Of a stretch of DNA of 64,000 nt, positions 1 to 10,379 are shown one piece after another. The translations under genes and the position numbers were made by a program. Each line of letters opens with the position of its first letter. The first letter of the stretch is position 1. The notes under the pieces are model-generated. The model was given only the letters and a program-made list of their open reading frames with translations. It ran no database searches and was not told the origin of the DNA. This DNA is from Tupaia tana (taxonomy: Eukaryota; Chordata; Mammalia; Scandentia; Tupaiidae). The DNA lies in the NCBI GenBank assembly GCA_026018925.1, contig JAKSZU010000009.1:33464583-33528582 (forward strand), in the 5' to 3' direction.

Positions 1-82
1 TCAAGGCACTGGGTCCAGGACTCAAACTGCAGTCGCTATGTGTGAGTCCAGTGATAGAACTACTACGCCATCTGCTGGTCCC
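1..82 (-). mobile_element. SINE T-A, cut by window start
   Basis: Reverse tRNA-like head ending 'gccatctgctggtcccc'. The rest lies outside the window. Confidence 0.85.
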
Positions 83-424
83 CTTCTCTGCCTTCTTAAT
101 GCTGAGAAGAAGAGCTAAGCAGCCTCCCATGCCAGGCCTGGTCAATCCTGTGGCCAGTCAGCCCCATCACATCAGTCTCTGTCCTTGCCAGTGCAGACCC
201 ATTAAACTAGCTTAGAGAATTCACTCGCCAACCTGAACACATGCCCTCTTTCCCTCTGTCTGGAATGACCTCCCCACTCTGCTCTCACAATCTCACCCTT
301 TCATCCTCAGCAACTCAGAGTAAGACCCACCTCCTACTCACAGCCACTTGTGTCTTCCAAGTTTGTCCTATTTCCAATGTATGCAGTACATTGCATGTAC
401 ATATGCAATACATCCTGCTGTATT
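83..424. other. No recognised feature
   Basis: Ordinary AT/GC-mixed sequence with no repeat or exon that I recognise. Confidence 0.5.
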
Positions 425-655
425 CCGGCTACCATTTATTGAGTGCTAACTATGTGCCAGGCACTATCTCATTCATGCATGATTGCATTGAAACCCAAAA
501 CCACCCTGTGAGCTGGGTCCTGTTATTACTGTCCCCATTTTACAGATGAGAAAACTGAGGCTCAGGAGGTTAAATAGCTTGTCCTACCACTAGAGCTAAG
601 AAGTAGCAGAGCAGAGATCGGAACCCAGGTCTCTCTGATCCCAGAGCCACTCTCT
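425..655 (-). mobile_element. MIR
   Basis: Ancient tRNA-SINE in reverse: 'actatgtgccaggcac', then 'cattttacagatgagaaaac', then 'cagagatcggaacccaggtc', in MIR order. Confidence 0.85.
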
Positions 656-1404
656 ATTCCCAACAGATTCAGTTCATTAAAGGAATTGTTGGCTTTCTGA
701 ATTTCCCACCTCTCCCAACCTAATTCTGGGCACTGTTTGCAGCGGGCACTTGCCCATTTGATCTGAGTTTGCAGGAGTTCTGCTGGCACCATCAGGCCTG
801 CTGGACATCAGACTCCACTCTCCCCTGGCCCTGCTGGGGAGATGCAAACAGTGAGGTGGCCAGGAGCTAGAATCAGGGGAGGTGCCAAGTTTGAGCAATA
901 ACCAGTGCCCCAGGACTCAGACAAGGTCTCTGTGGCTTCCCAGGGCTCCCCTCATTGCCACGTCACGACCTGCACAGCCCTGTCATCCCAGCTCCTGCCA
1001 ACAGGGCAGCAGAAACAAATGACACTCGTACCTTCTTTGTGCTGTTTGGATAGCAGGGAATCTTGGAGGGAAGATTGCCTTTTAATGTCGCTGCATTTTC
1101 ATGGCAATTGAACTCCTGAACACCATCCGCCCCCTTGTGGACTGTGCTTTTCTAACATTTTGAGGGAAGAGGAGAAAACACAGGTGGTTTCTAGAATTCC
1201 TGGAGAAATACTGTTGCTTGAAAGTCCAGCAGGGCCTGGGAATTGGCCCACTCTAGCTTTTGCTGGCCAGGGACAACAAAACCCTGTGTCACTCTTGGGT
1301 TCTGTACTCTGTGATGGGGGTTTTGGACAGCACTCAGCTCTTTGCTTTTTGCAGGAAAACCCACTGGGCAGGTCTCTGCATCATCCTGAGTTCACGCCTA
1401 TCTT
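656..1404. other. Mostly unique sequence
   Basis: No repeat or exon recognised. It holds the CTCF-like motif at 1,127. Confidence 0.5.
1127..1140 (-). promoter_or_regulatory. CTCF-like motif
   Basis: The minus strand reads CCACAAGGGGGCGG, 13 of 14 to the CTCF core consensus, in non-repeat sequence. Confidence 0.35.
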
Positions 1405-1694
1405 TTCTTTTTTGGGGGAGGTTATTTTATTTTATATTTTATTTATTTTATTATTATTTTTGCTATAGGGCATGTGCACTTGCCAGAAAGAGAGACAGAG
1501 AGACAGAAAGTGAGGAATCAGCCCCCAGGGGGAATGGCCGCGCCGCAATCCCTTCTCCTCTGTTCTACTCTTAGGGTCTTGGGCACGCACGCACATGCGC
1601 CCGGCGTGAGTTTAAGTCACCAGGTCTGGGTCTCAAACCACGGTTGACTACATGGGAGTCCAGCAACATAGCCATTATGCCAACTGCTGGTCCC
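1405..1694 (-). mobile_element. SINE T-A
   Basis: Near-complete reverse copy whose AT-rich tail has expanded (about 1,420-1,460). Ends 'aactgctggtcccc'. Confidence 0.88.
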
Positions 1695-1940
1695 CAGCAC
1701 TTTCCTTTAAAAAAGAGCTATTCTGATTGCTTCTCCTCATCCTGCCAAGCCTTTCATGGCCTCCTCACTGCCATCACCCCAGCCTATCCCTAATCCCCTC
1801 ACTGTTGCAACAACCCCTCCCCTGCATCTCTTCCCTCTCCTGCACTTCAACCCATGCTTTAAAGTCACATCCACTTCAGTCATCCAACACCCCACTGCCT
1901 AAGGGGGGGAGGGGCAGCTTCAAGGTCCTAAACTTCCTTG

Positions 1941-2194
1941 GAGCCAGCAGGTGGCATAGTGGTTAAGGTGCTGGATTCCCACATGGCCGACCCCCAGTTT
2001 GAGTTCCAGACTTGGCTGCTTGAAACACACGCCGGGGGCATGTGCATGTGTGCCAGAATTCCAACAGGAGAATGGAGGAGAAGTGATTATGGCGTGGCCA
2101 TTCCCCTGGGGGCTGATTTATCACTTTCTCTTTATCTCTCTGTGTCTCTGGCAAGTGCACATGCCCTATAGACCCCCCAAAACAAAAACAAAAA
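1941..2194 (+). mobile_element. SINE T-A/T-C intermediate
   Basis: Full-length copy with head gagccagcaggtggcatagtgg. Imperfect TSD gtcctaaacttcct / gtcccaaccttcct. Confidence 0.88.
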
Positions 2195-2312
2195 GTCCCA
2201 ACCTTCCTCTCGGTCAACAAATACTACATAATCACCTACTATGTACACAGTACTCCTCTGAAATCTGCTCCAGCCAAAGGGGTGTGATCACAGTGGGTAG
2301 CAACTGTCCCCA

Positions 2313-2490
2313 AGTGCTACAGCAGGCACTTTACACATGTTACGTCATTTAATCTTCAGGACAACTCTGCGAGGTGGATTTTTTTTTCAGAGGGGAAAAT
2401 GAATCTCAGAGATGTTAAACAACTTGCCCAAGGTAGCCTAGGCAGTGACTGGCAGAGCCAGGACTCAAACTCAGGGCCCTGGGACTCATA
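2313..2490 (-). mobile_element. MIR
   Basis: Reads 'acgtcatttaatcttcagga', then 'cttgcccaaggtag', then 'gagccaggactcaaac' in MIR order. Confidence 0.8.
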
Positions 2491-2519
2491 GATCTTTGGC
2501 CTTTCCACCAATTGCCACA

Positions 2520-2660
2520 TTCATCCACTCACTTCTTCAAAGAATCTTTATAGAGCTTTTTCTAGTTTCTGGTTACTATGCTCTTAGTGCTAAGGATACA
2601 GGGGTGAACAAGCCACGGATGGCTTTGGTCCCCCTTTCTTGGAGCTTCAAGTCTCCTGGG
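2520..2660. mobile_element. L2-type 3' end fragment
   Basis: 'ctaaggatacaggggtgaac' followed by 'cttggagcttcaag' resembles the conserved L2/MIR-type 3' core. Confidence 0.5.
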
Positions 2661-2727
2661 AAATATAATGTTCTTGGTTCAAGGATCTGTATCCTAGCTT
2701 CTGTTGGGCTGCCAGTCCTGACTTTCA

Positions 2728-2987
2728 ATTTTTTTTTTTTGAAGGGGGATTTTTGCTATAGGGTGCATGTGCTCACCAGAGAGACCAAGACAAAGACACA
2801 GAAAGTGAGAAGTCACCCCTTGTGGGGGATGGCCATGCTACAGTCCCTTCTCCTCCAGTCCCCTCTTGGGATTTTGGGCACACACATGTGCCCTGTGTGA
2901 GCTTTAAGCCTCCGGGCCCAGGACTCAAATTGCTGTTGACCATGTGGGAGTCCAGCGACTCAGCTGCTACACCATTTGCTTGTCCCC
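2728..2987 (-). mobile_element. SINE T-C
   Basis: Full-length reverse copy, from the T-run and 'tttttgctatagggtgc' to 'tttgcttgtcccc'. Flanks actttcaatttt / actctcagttt look like a worn TSD. Confidence 0.85.
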
Positions 2988-3057
2988 CAACTCTCAGTTT
3001 GTGGAGAGCTTTGATTTCAACGTGGCCGAATTTCCTCCCTCCCTTCCTCCTTCCTTC

Positions 3058-3420
3058 CTTCCATAAGCAGGTATTGAGAGCCTGTTACGTGCCAGCACTG
3101 AGGACAGAACAGAAGCAATTCCCAACCATTCATGCCTTCGTGACTCTGCACCGTCACTCAGCCATCCCCTCTGTCCGCATCGTCTTCCCATGCCTCTTTA
3201 CCAAAATTCAGCCCAATCATCAAGGCCCATCTCAAACCTAACCTCCATGATGGGGCCCCCTCTGCCTTCCTGCCCACAGTGACTGCTCCCTTCCCTGAAT
3301 TTGTTCAGCACTTACCATCTGGACAACTTGAGTGCCTGGACACCTCATTTGGCACATGTCAGATGTTCTTGCATCCTTGAAGTCGACGTTTATATATGAA
3401 TCCTATCACCTTATCTTGAC
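3058..3420. mobile_element. Possible L2 fragment
   Basis: Weak similarity only: 'attgagagcctgttacgtgc' and a 'cttccctgaatttgttcagc' block. Could be unique sequence. Confidence 0.35.
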
Positions 3421-3483
3421 TGTTCCCCTCATCAGCCAGGAAATATTTCTATTCTCACTGAGTGACTACTACGTATTTAAAGC

Positions 3484-3722
3484 ATTTTTTTCTTACTCAT
3501 GAGGGAGCTTGTGCATGCATGAGAGAGAGAGGGGAGCACCCTCCATTGGGTCTGGTTACATAATGATCCTCTTCCTCTAGTCCTCTAGCTCATTGGATTT
3601 TCGGCATTTGCACACATGCCCAGCGTGTTTCTGCTGGACCAGGTTGGGGATTTGAACCAGTCACCATATGGGATTCAGCTACATTTGAGCAGGGCATTAC
3701 TGTTGTGCCACAGAGCCCACCT
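3484..3722 (-). mobile_element. SINE T-E
   Basis: Diverged reverse copy: 'catgagagagagaggggagc', then 'gggatttgaaccagtcacc', ending 'gtgccacagagccc'. Confidence 0.75.
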
Positions 3723-3738
3723 GAATACTGTGTATTTT

Positions 3739-4029
3739 TTAATGTTTATTTATTAATTTCTTCCATGAGTGAGAGTGATGGAGAGAGGGAGAGAGGGAGA
3801 AAGAGAGAGCTGCCAGGTCCAGGACTCAAACACAGTTGGCACCTTAACCATCATTGCACCTGCTGGCCTTCCTAACAGGGTCTTGATGCCATGATCCACC
3901 CATAGCCTCTGCCAGCCCGGGATCACGGGCAGGTGCATATGTCCTATTCAGGGGGTGTCCAGAGGCAAACTGGTAACTTCCCGTGTGGGTTAGCCTCACA
4001 TTTTACACTGTGCCACTGTCCGGCCTTCC
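3739..4029 (-). mobile_element. SINE T-D carrying a truncated T-B
   Basis: T-D starts 'ttaatttcttccatgagtgag' (3,752) and resumes at 'cagggtcttgatgcc' (3,877). A T-B head (gccaggtccaggactc to cacctgctggcc) lies between. Outer TSD tactgtgtatttt at 3,726-3,738 and 4,030-4,042 is exact. Confidence 0.8.
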
Positions 4030-4101
4030 TACTGTGTATTTTAACTATAGAAAAAAATGATAAACCTTTGCAGAGCCTGTTTCAGTGAGCAACAAGTTTT
4101 T

Positions 4102-4193
4102 TGGCACCAGCAGATGGCATAATGGTTACATCGCTGGACTCCCATGTAGTCAGCTGTGGTTCGAGTCCCAAACCCAGCAGCTTGAAACTTATG

Positions 4194-4229
<36 letters not shown>

Positions 4230-4372
4230 CCAAAATCCTGAGAGGAGGATGGAGGAGAAGGGATTGTGGTGTGGCCATCCTCCTGGGGGTGTGTGTGTGT
4301 GTGATTTCTTGCTTTCCGTCTCTCTGGCAAGTGCACATACCCTATAGCAAAAACGTCTCCAAAACAACAACA
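4102..4372 (+). mobile_element. SINE T-A with internal (TG)n
   Basis: Head ggcaccagcagatggcataa. The body carries a (TG)n run of about 32 bp at 4,196-4,228 and a shorter one near 4,290, grown from the family's gtgtgtgc segment. Confidence 0.88.
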
Positions 4373-4539
4373 GGAAGCTTTTCTATTTTATCGTTTGTCA
4401 CTAAATTCTACCACTTCCATTGTATTTGTCAAGTTAAAAATATAAGTTAAATTACTTCATAAATGAGCATATTCTCATCACAAAAGTGAAAACATTATGG
4501 ATCTGGCTAACTGCATTTTCTGACCACCTCTACCAAACC

Positions 4540-4670
4540 CTACTCCAGACACTTTCAGAGATACAGAGGAAGAAACTGAGACTCAGAGAAGCTGTATGTT
4601 GTGCCCACGGTCACGTGGCTACTGTGTGGGATTTTCTGGCTCAATCTCTTTCTGCTCCCATTTGTACACA
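4540..4670 (-). mobile_element. MIR fragment
   Basis: 'gaagaaactgagactcagag' then 'gcccacggtcacgtggct' match the MIR core in reverse. Confidence 0.65.
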
Positions 4671-4804
4671 CTGCCTCCCATGAGGGCAAGGACCCTGTCT
4701 AGACCTCTCTGTGTCCCTGCTGCCCAGCACAGGGCTCTGCAACAAAACTGGAACTCAGTATATATTTCTACATCGGTGGATTCCCCTGCAGATGGGTTTC
4801 TTTC

Positions 4805-5524
4805 TCTTTTTTTGGAGAAGTTTTTTGCTATAGGGCGCGTGCGTTTGCCAGACAGACAGAGACAGAGAGACAGAAAGCGAGAAATCACCCCCCAGGGGGA
4901 TGGCTACGCCACAATCCCTTCTCCTCCATTCTCCTCTTGGGATCTCGGGCATGCACACACATGCGCCCAGTGTGAGTTTAAACCACCGGGTCCGGGACTT
5001 GAACCACGGTCGACTACATGAGAGTCCAGCGACATAGCCATTATGCCATCTACTGGTCCCTGCATTACATTTTAATGTTAATTAAGAGCTCATGGGGCCA
5101 TGAACTTTCTGTTTTTTAAAACACAGTTTCATCTAATGATCCCCAAAAGGTGATTACTCTTCTCAGTTTACAACTAACAAAATTATGGGCAGATAAAAGT
5201 GGGCAGATCTTCCTCATTCCACTCTCTATCTAAAGGTCAACTCCAAAGATTCATAATTCAGATACTATAACTTTTTTTTTTTTGGAGAGGTGTTTTTTAT
5301 AGGGCATGTGCAGTCGCCAGAGAGACAAAGACAGAGAGACAGAAAGCGAGAAATCACCCCCCAGGGGGGGATGGCAACGGTGCAATCCTTTCTCCTCCAT
5401 TCTCCTCTTGGGATCTTGGGCACACACGCACACGCGCCTGGCGTGAGTTTAAGCCACTGGGTCCGGGACGTGAACTGCGGTCGACTACATGGGAGACATA
5501 GCCATTACGCTAACTGCTGGTCCA
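4805..5524 (-). mobile_element. Composite SINE / 210-bp flank / SINE retro-insertion
   Basis: T-A (5,272-5,523), 210 bp of other sequence (5,061-5,271, partly MIR-like), then a second T-A (4,805-5,060), both on the minus strand. The whole unit is flanked by an exact 16-bp repeat, cagatgggtttctttc, at 4,789-4,804 and 5,525-5,540. Neither SINE alone has a matching flank. It reads as one read-through transcript that was reverse transcribed (see findings). Confidence 0.8.
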
Positions 5525-5540
5525 CAGATGGGTTTCTTTC

Positions 5541-5989
5541 CAGCAAAGGCTTTGTCTTCTGAGGTGGGCTATCCTGACTCCATCGGTGAAGGTTAGTGAA
5601 GGTCCCAAGTGGCAACCGAGGCTACACAGGTATCCTCCTAAGTGTCCCTTCTGCCACTCCTGGGCTTGGTGACATCAGGGACCTTGGAAATCTCCTTAAG
5701 GAGTTGCTTTTGCAAGGCCTAGTGGAGGTGTATCACGTGTGCACTGGGCACAAGCTGTGTGGCCACTAGTGTGCTAGGGGCCGTGTGAGACTGAGGAGAG
5801 AAACACCAGACAGGGTGTTGCTGAAGAGCCAAGACTTGCCCACTACATCCGGCACACGTAGCGGGCCAGTCAGCACATGTCCAAGTTCTAAGTTACGCAG
5901 TGCTGCTGATGCTGTGGGGGTGCAGAGAAGAGAGACCGCGGTTAGCATGGTCAGGAGAGGCTTTTTAGAGGCAGTGGGCTGGGTTGGGA
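5541..5989. other. Unique sequence
   Basis: No repeat or exon recognised; leads into the CpG-rich segment. Confidence 0.5.
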
Positions 5990-6420
5990 CAGGTGGCAAA
6001 CAGCCTGCTCCCATGGCGCAGCTCCCGAGCCAGGCGGCCGCAGCGCACAGGCCGAGGCGACAAGGAGCGCGCCCTCTGCCGGCAGCTGCGAGGAGCGGCT
6101 AGAGCCCCGCCCTACGCGTGGCGGCCGGGCAGGAAGGAGTCCGCCTTCTGCTGCTGCGGCTGAGCCGCTGCTTTTCCCGACCCTTACACTTTTGCTGGCC
6201 TTCAAGTTGGTACCCGGCCTATGACAGTCGCGTTTTCGCTTCCGGGTTTGTCCAGCAACCCCCCCCCCCCTCCAACCCCCCTTCTGCATCTCCTAGTTGT
6301 CCTCAGTCCAGCTACTCGCTGCTTTCCGGGCAAACAGGCTGAGAGCGCCCCCTACAAAGTGTCCCATGGAAAAAACCCGCCCCCGCGAAGGGAGGAGGCT
6401 GGCCTCTCCGAGAGCACCCG
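5990..6420. promoter_or_regulatory. Orphan CpG-rich segment
   Basis: GC-rich, CpG-dense stretch of about 430 bp, about 12.5 kb past the 3' end of SLC25A5. It contains gccccgccc, several gcgg repeats, a run of ten C near 6,261 and two CTCF-like motifs. No convincing exon was found; open frames crossing it are short and resemble nothing I know. It could be a promoter of an unannotated transcript or an insulator. Confidence 0.5.
6069..6082 (-). promoter_or_regulatory. CTCF-like motif in CpG-rich segment
   Basis: The minus strand reads CCGGCAGAGGGCGC, 13 of 14 to the core CCASYAGRKGGCRS. A second, weaker site (gagcgccccctacaaag) lies near 6,343-6,359. Motif only; occupancy is unknown. Confidence 0.4.
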
Positions 6421-6434
6421 GTCACTGCACAAAC

Positions 6435-6640
6435 ACTTTGAGCGCATACCCGGTGCTAGGTTCTGTGCCAAGTGCCACGCAATACTCATTCATTTCATCC
6501 TCGCTGCAGTGCCGGGTAGGGGCTGCTGATGACCCCGTTTTACCAGAGCGCACCGAGACACTGGAAACTCAGTATCTTGGCGGCGGTCTCACAGCTGGAA
6601 AGGGACAGAGCCGTGCTCTTAGCCACTGCCCCAGTTCTAT
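6435..6640 (-). mobile_element. MIR, CpG-rich copy
   Basis: 'accccgttttaccagagcg', 'gagacactggaaactcag' and 'ggtctcacagctggaaaggg' follow MIR order in reverse. Confidence 0.65.
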
Positions 6641-7069
6641 TCCTTATGCTCTTGATGTGGGGTGAGGCCCCAAACGGGCCACTGGTTCCCAGTTGGTACC
6701 ACTACCCCATTTCTGGGTCTCCCTGGTCATTTTCCAGGCAGCACACCATTCTGCACTGCTTCTTGTCCTTTTCTAAGTGTGTATGTAGGGGCATCCTCTG
6801 TTGCCAGGGTTTTCAACTGCAGGTGCTATATGTGGCTTGCCGGGTGCGCTTCAGTTTCCTCATCTGGAAAATATCATAGTAATCATAGTGAGATAGGAAT
6901 TAGACCCCCTGAGTAGGTAAACAGGGCACAGTTCCCAAGGAAGAGTCACTGTGATAGGAAATGGGTACACACTAAGTCAACATGCCCGCAGTGCATCCAG
7001 ATATGGATGCTTATTCCTTCAAAGATCACCCTGTGCGGCTGTGATCAAATAGTTAAAATCCTCAACCAA
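6641..7069. other. Mostly unique sequence
   Basis: A short MIR-like piece (cttcagtttcctcatctgg) near 6,849; otherwise nothing recognised. Confidence 0.45.
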
Positions 7070-7250
7070 GGGGCCAGCAGGTCGCGTGGTGGTTAAGGGG
7101 CTGGCCACTCCTGCAGGGCCGATGGCGGTTCAAGTCCCAGACCCGGTAGCTTGCTTTCTCATTTTCCCTCTCTCTCTCTCTCTGTGTCTCTCTCTGGTCA
7201 AATTAAAATAAATTAATGACTAAATAAAAGTAAATAATTCCTTTTTAAAA
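7070..7250 (+). mobile_element. SINE T-B
   Basis: Head ggggccagcaggtcgcgtgg, CT-rich middle, tail 'tggtcaaattaaaataaatt'. Confidence 0.9.
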
Positions 7251-7895
7251 TTTTCCTCACCTGAGAGAAATGCACAAGTGCAGGAAAAAGCCTGAGAAAC
7301 CGACCCCCCACACGCCTGCATTCCTATGTCAATAGCTAACACACCATAAGGCTGCAGAAAGGATTAAAGAGACTTCGTGCGCAATGAGGAGAGTGCCTGG
7401 CCCACAGTAAAAACTCAAGAAATGGCAATGGGTATTATTGCCCAGCAGTAAGAAACTAAGCCCCTCATGTTACCCTAGGAGCTTCTCACCCGCATGTGAG
7501 AGGGAACAACCCCCCACTTGCTTTCTCGGTTGGTGTAAGAAGGTCACATTCACTCTGAGGTTCTCATCCTCCTCCAGTGGCTGGGATTGTCTTAGGAGTC
7601 GGGAACATCAGACCTGGGCCTGGGAGCAAGTCGGGTCTAATCAGCCCTAATCAGTCACATGGGGTACAGTTGGTACAGCTCTAATGGCTGTGTCCTCAGG
7701 TGCCTCAGTAACATACTTGTTCCTCTCCCCTCGAAACGGTCTGAGTCATCGTGTGTGATAGATAACCAGTGTTCATTATTGTCACTCTCACAACCAGAAA
7801 CCCATCGTGGACTGCCTATATGGAAGACTCTGAGTTAGAGGCTCGTGATCAGATGGCCAGCATGTGTGCACAGGATGGTAGGAGCACTTGATGTG
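7251..7895. other. Mostly unique sequence
   Basis: A possible MIR tail near 7,330-7,440; no exon recognised. Confidence 0.45.
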
Positions 7896-7913
7896 GAGTC
7901 ACACCTATTTTTC

Positions 7914-8379
7914 TTTTTCTTTTTTTTTAAAGAATTTTTTTTTTTGGAGAGGTTTTTGCTATAGGGTGTCTGCACTCGCCAGAAAGACAGAGAGAGACAG
8001 GGAGACAGAAAACAAGAACTCACACCCCAGGGGGGATGGTCACACCGCAATCCCTCCTCCTCCATTCTCCTCTCGGGATCTTGGGTATGCACGCACACGC
8101 GCCCAGCGTGAATTTAAGCCACTGGGTCCGGGACTCGAACCGTGGTCGACTACGTGGGAGTCCAGCGACATAGCCATTACGGCAACTGCTGGTCGGAAGG
8201 ATTATTTTAAATTTAACTTTATTTATTTATTTTAATTTGACCAGAGAAGGGCAGAGTGAGAGAGAGAGAGAGAGCAGAGAAAAAAAGTAAGAAATCAAGC
8301 TGCCAGGTCTGGGACTTGAACTGCAGTCGGCCATGTGGGAGTCTAGCACCCTTAACCACCATGCCACCTGCTGACCCCT
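7914..8379 (-). mobile_element. SINE T-B (8,203-8,379) with T-A (7,934-8,194) in its tail
   Basis: Both lie on the minus strand. The pair is flanked by an exact 18-bp TSD, gagtcacacctatttttc, at 7,896-7,913 and 8,380-8,397. The T-A sits inside the A-rich tail of the T-B. Confidence 0.88.
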
Positions 8380-8557
8380 GAGTCACACCTATTTTTCACA
8401 CATATTTGGGAATAGCGGTGCCCCAAGGCCTTGGTTTTCTATTTCTCTACCAGTGGTTCAGGAACCAGGTGATTTCTAAATTCCTGCTGTACCCAGATCT
8501 TCCCTCTAAGCCCAAGGGCTGGGTAAACAATATATGTAAGTCAAAAGGGCCCTCCAG

Positions 8558-8804
8558 ACCCAGCCAGTTGATGTGGTAGTTAAGGTGGCTGGATCCCACA
8601 TGGCTGACTGTGGTTCAAGTCACTGACCCAGCAGCTTGATAAGCATGCTGGATGTGTGTATGTATTCAAAATCCTGACAAGAGAATGAAGGAGAGGGGAT
8701 TGTGGTGTGGCCACCCCTGTGGGGGTACTTTCTCTTCATGCCACCTCCAGCCCTGACAAGCTCATGTGCCCTATGACAAGCTAAAAAAAAAAAAAAAAAA
8801 AAAA
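8558..8804 (+). mobile_element. SINE T-C
   Basis: Head 'gacccagccagttgatgtgg', body to 'atgtgccctatgacaagc', then about 22 A. Confidence 0.85.
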
Positions 8805-8889
8805 GAGGCCCTGTATAATTTAATACTGCAGCATTGGTTCCAGGTGTCAAGGGGCTAGATCCAGCCAAAATTCAGTCATCCCAATCAAT

Positions 8890-9184
8890 AACCAAAGGAA
8901 CAAATTCTATAATACATCATTCATTCATTCATTCTCTTATTCATTTCTCCCTCAAATGAACATTTGCCACACATCTACTATGTGTTGGTATTACAAATAT
9001 AAAGAGGAACAAGACTTAGCCTCTAATGGAAACAGATAAGTCAATACTTAGTTACCATACCATGAAATAAACATTGTAATTTATTCATTTAACAAATATT
9101 TCTCGAACATCAGGCACTGGAAATACAACCATGAATGAAATGGACAAAATCCCTGCCTTAGAGTTGACTTGAGTAGACTAATTT
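8890..9184. mobile_element. L2-type 3' ends (two short pieces)
   Basis: 'tctactatgtgttggtatta' near 8,977 and 'aacatcaggcactggaaat' near 9,106 each precede 'aaca/gaatgaa' and 'gccttagag' motifs typical of L2 3' ends. Confidence 0.5.
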
Positions 9185-9197
9185 AGAAGTTCAGAGG

Positions 9198-9383
9198 GGG
9201 CCGCCAGGTGGCGTGGTGGTTAAGGGTGTTGGCCGGGCACATAGCCAACCGTAGTTGGAGTCCCAGACCTAGTGGCTTGTTTTTTCACTTTCTCTCTCTC
9301 TCTCTTTCACTCTTCTCTCTGGTCAAATTAGAATAAATAAATAACTAAATATAGTTAATTTAAGTAATAAAAAATGTAAAAAA
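9198..9383 (+). mobile_element. SINE T-B
   Basis: Head gggccgccaggtggcgtgg. TSD agaagttcagagg (9,185-9,197) / agaagtccagagg (9,384-9,396). Confidence 0.9.
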
Positions 9384-9396
9384 AGAAGTCCAGAGG

Positions 9397-10106
9397 AGCC
9401 ATAAAAAACAATGAGACCCTGATATTTGATAGAAAGTAGACAAATATGGAAGATTTAATGCTAAGCAAAGCAAGCCAGACTATGAAATACAGGCATTTTA
9501 TGTCCCTGTTTAATATATACCGAATACACTCTATAGTAGAAACTGAAAGATTGGAAAGGCATAATAGCAGGGAGGGCAACTGTAGATACTAGAGACAGTA
9601 TGGGGGGCTAATAGGGGGTGTGAGGGAGGGGATTAGGGGAAACAAACAAACAAACAAAACAATTAGTTTTTTTTTTGGTGGGGAGAGGTTTTTGCTATAG
9701 GGCATGTTCACTCCCCAGGAAGACAGAGAGAGACAGAGAGACAGAAAGCGAGAAATCACCCCCTGGGGGGATGACAGAAAGCGAGAAATCACCCCCCGGG
9801 GGGATGGCCACACCACAATCCCTTCTCCTCCATTCTCCTCTCGGGATCTTGGGCACACACACATACGAGCCCAGCATGAGGTTAAGCCACTGGGTCCAGG
9901 ACTCGAACCGCAGTCGACTACATGGGAATCCAGTGACATAGCCATAACACTAACTGCTGGTCTCAAAAACAAAACATTTAATAGACACAAAAGTAAAAAG
10001 TTATCGGCTGATGATAACGTATATGGTAATGTCTCTGACTTGACTAATATGCACTGTATTCATGCTGGAACACCATGTCGTATACTGAAAAGATGTAAAT
10101 AATGAT
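9397..10106 (+). mobile_element. L1 3' end, 5'-truncated
   Basis: L1-type 3' region: 'gaccctgatatttgatagaa', 'gaagatttaatgctaagcaa', a G-rich stretch (about 9,598-9,640) and a tail ending 'gatgtaaataatgat'. Flanked by aaagaagtccagagga at 9,382-9,397 and 10,107-10,122. Interrupted by the T-A at 9,667. A related copy lies in reverse at 22,200-22,556. Non-coding remnant. Confidence 0.75.
9667..9963 (-). mobile_element. SINE T-A with 33-bp tandem duplication
   Basis: The unit at 9,741-9,773 is repeated at 9,774-9,806 with one mismatch (gcgagaaatcacccccyggg core). Otherwise full length. Confidence 0.9.
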
Positions 10107-10379
10107 AAAGAAGTCCAGAGGAGAGAGCAGTGAGTACTAGCTGGTAGTTTGGGAAGGCTCCCAGAAGGGGTGTGATCCAGGCTGTGTCTTATAGGACTAT
10201 GTGCTGGCAGAGGGCCAGGTAAGGGCATACCAAGGAAAAGCAATAGTACAATTCAACTTGGAGATATGAAAGTGAATGGCATGGTTAGAGAATGACAAGC
10301 GGGCTTGCAGAGCACACACAGGAGAATAACAGAGCATGACGTGCACAGTAGTGTCTCTCCATACAAGATGCAATCAGAT

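Noticed and set aside
4196-4228. Possible CRISPR-like or satellite array at (TG)n and other regular repeats
   Set aside because: Simple microsatellites grown inside SINEs; no repeat-spacer structure anywhere in the window.
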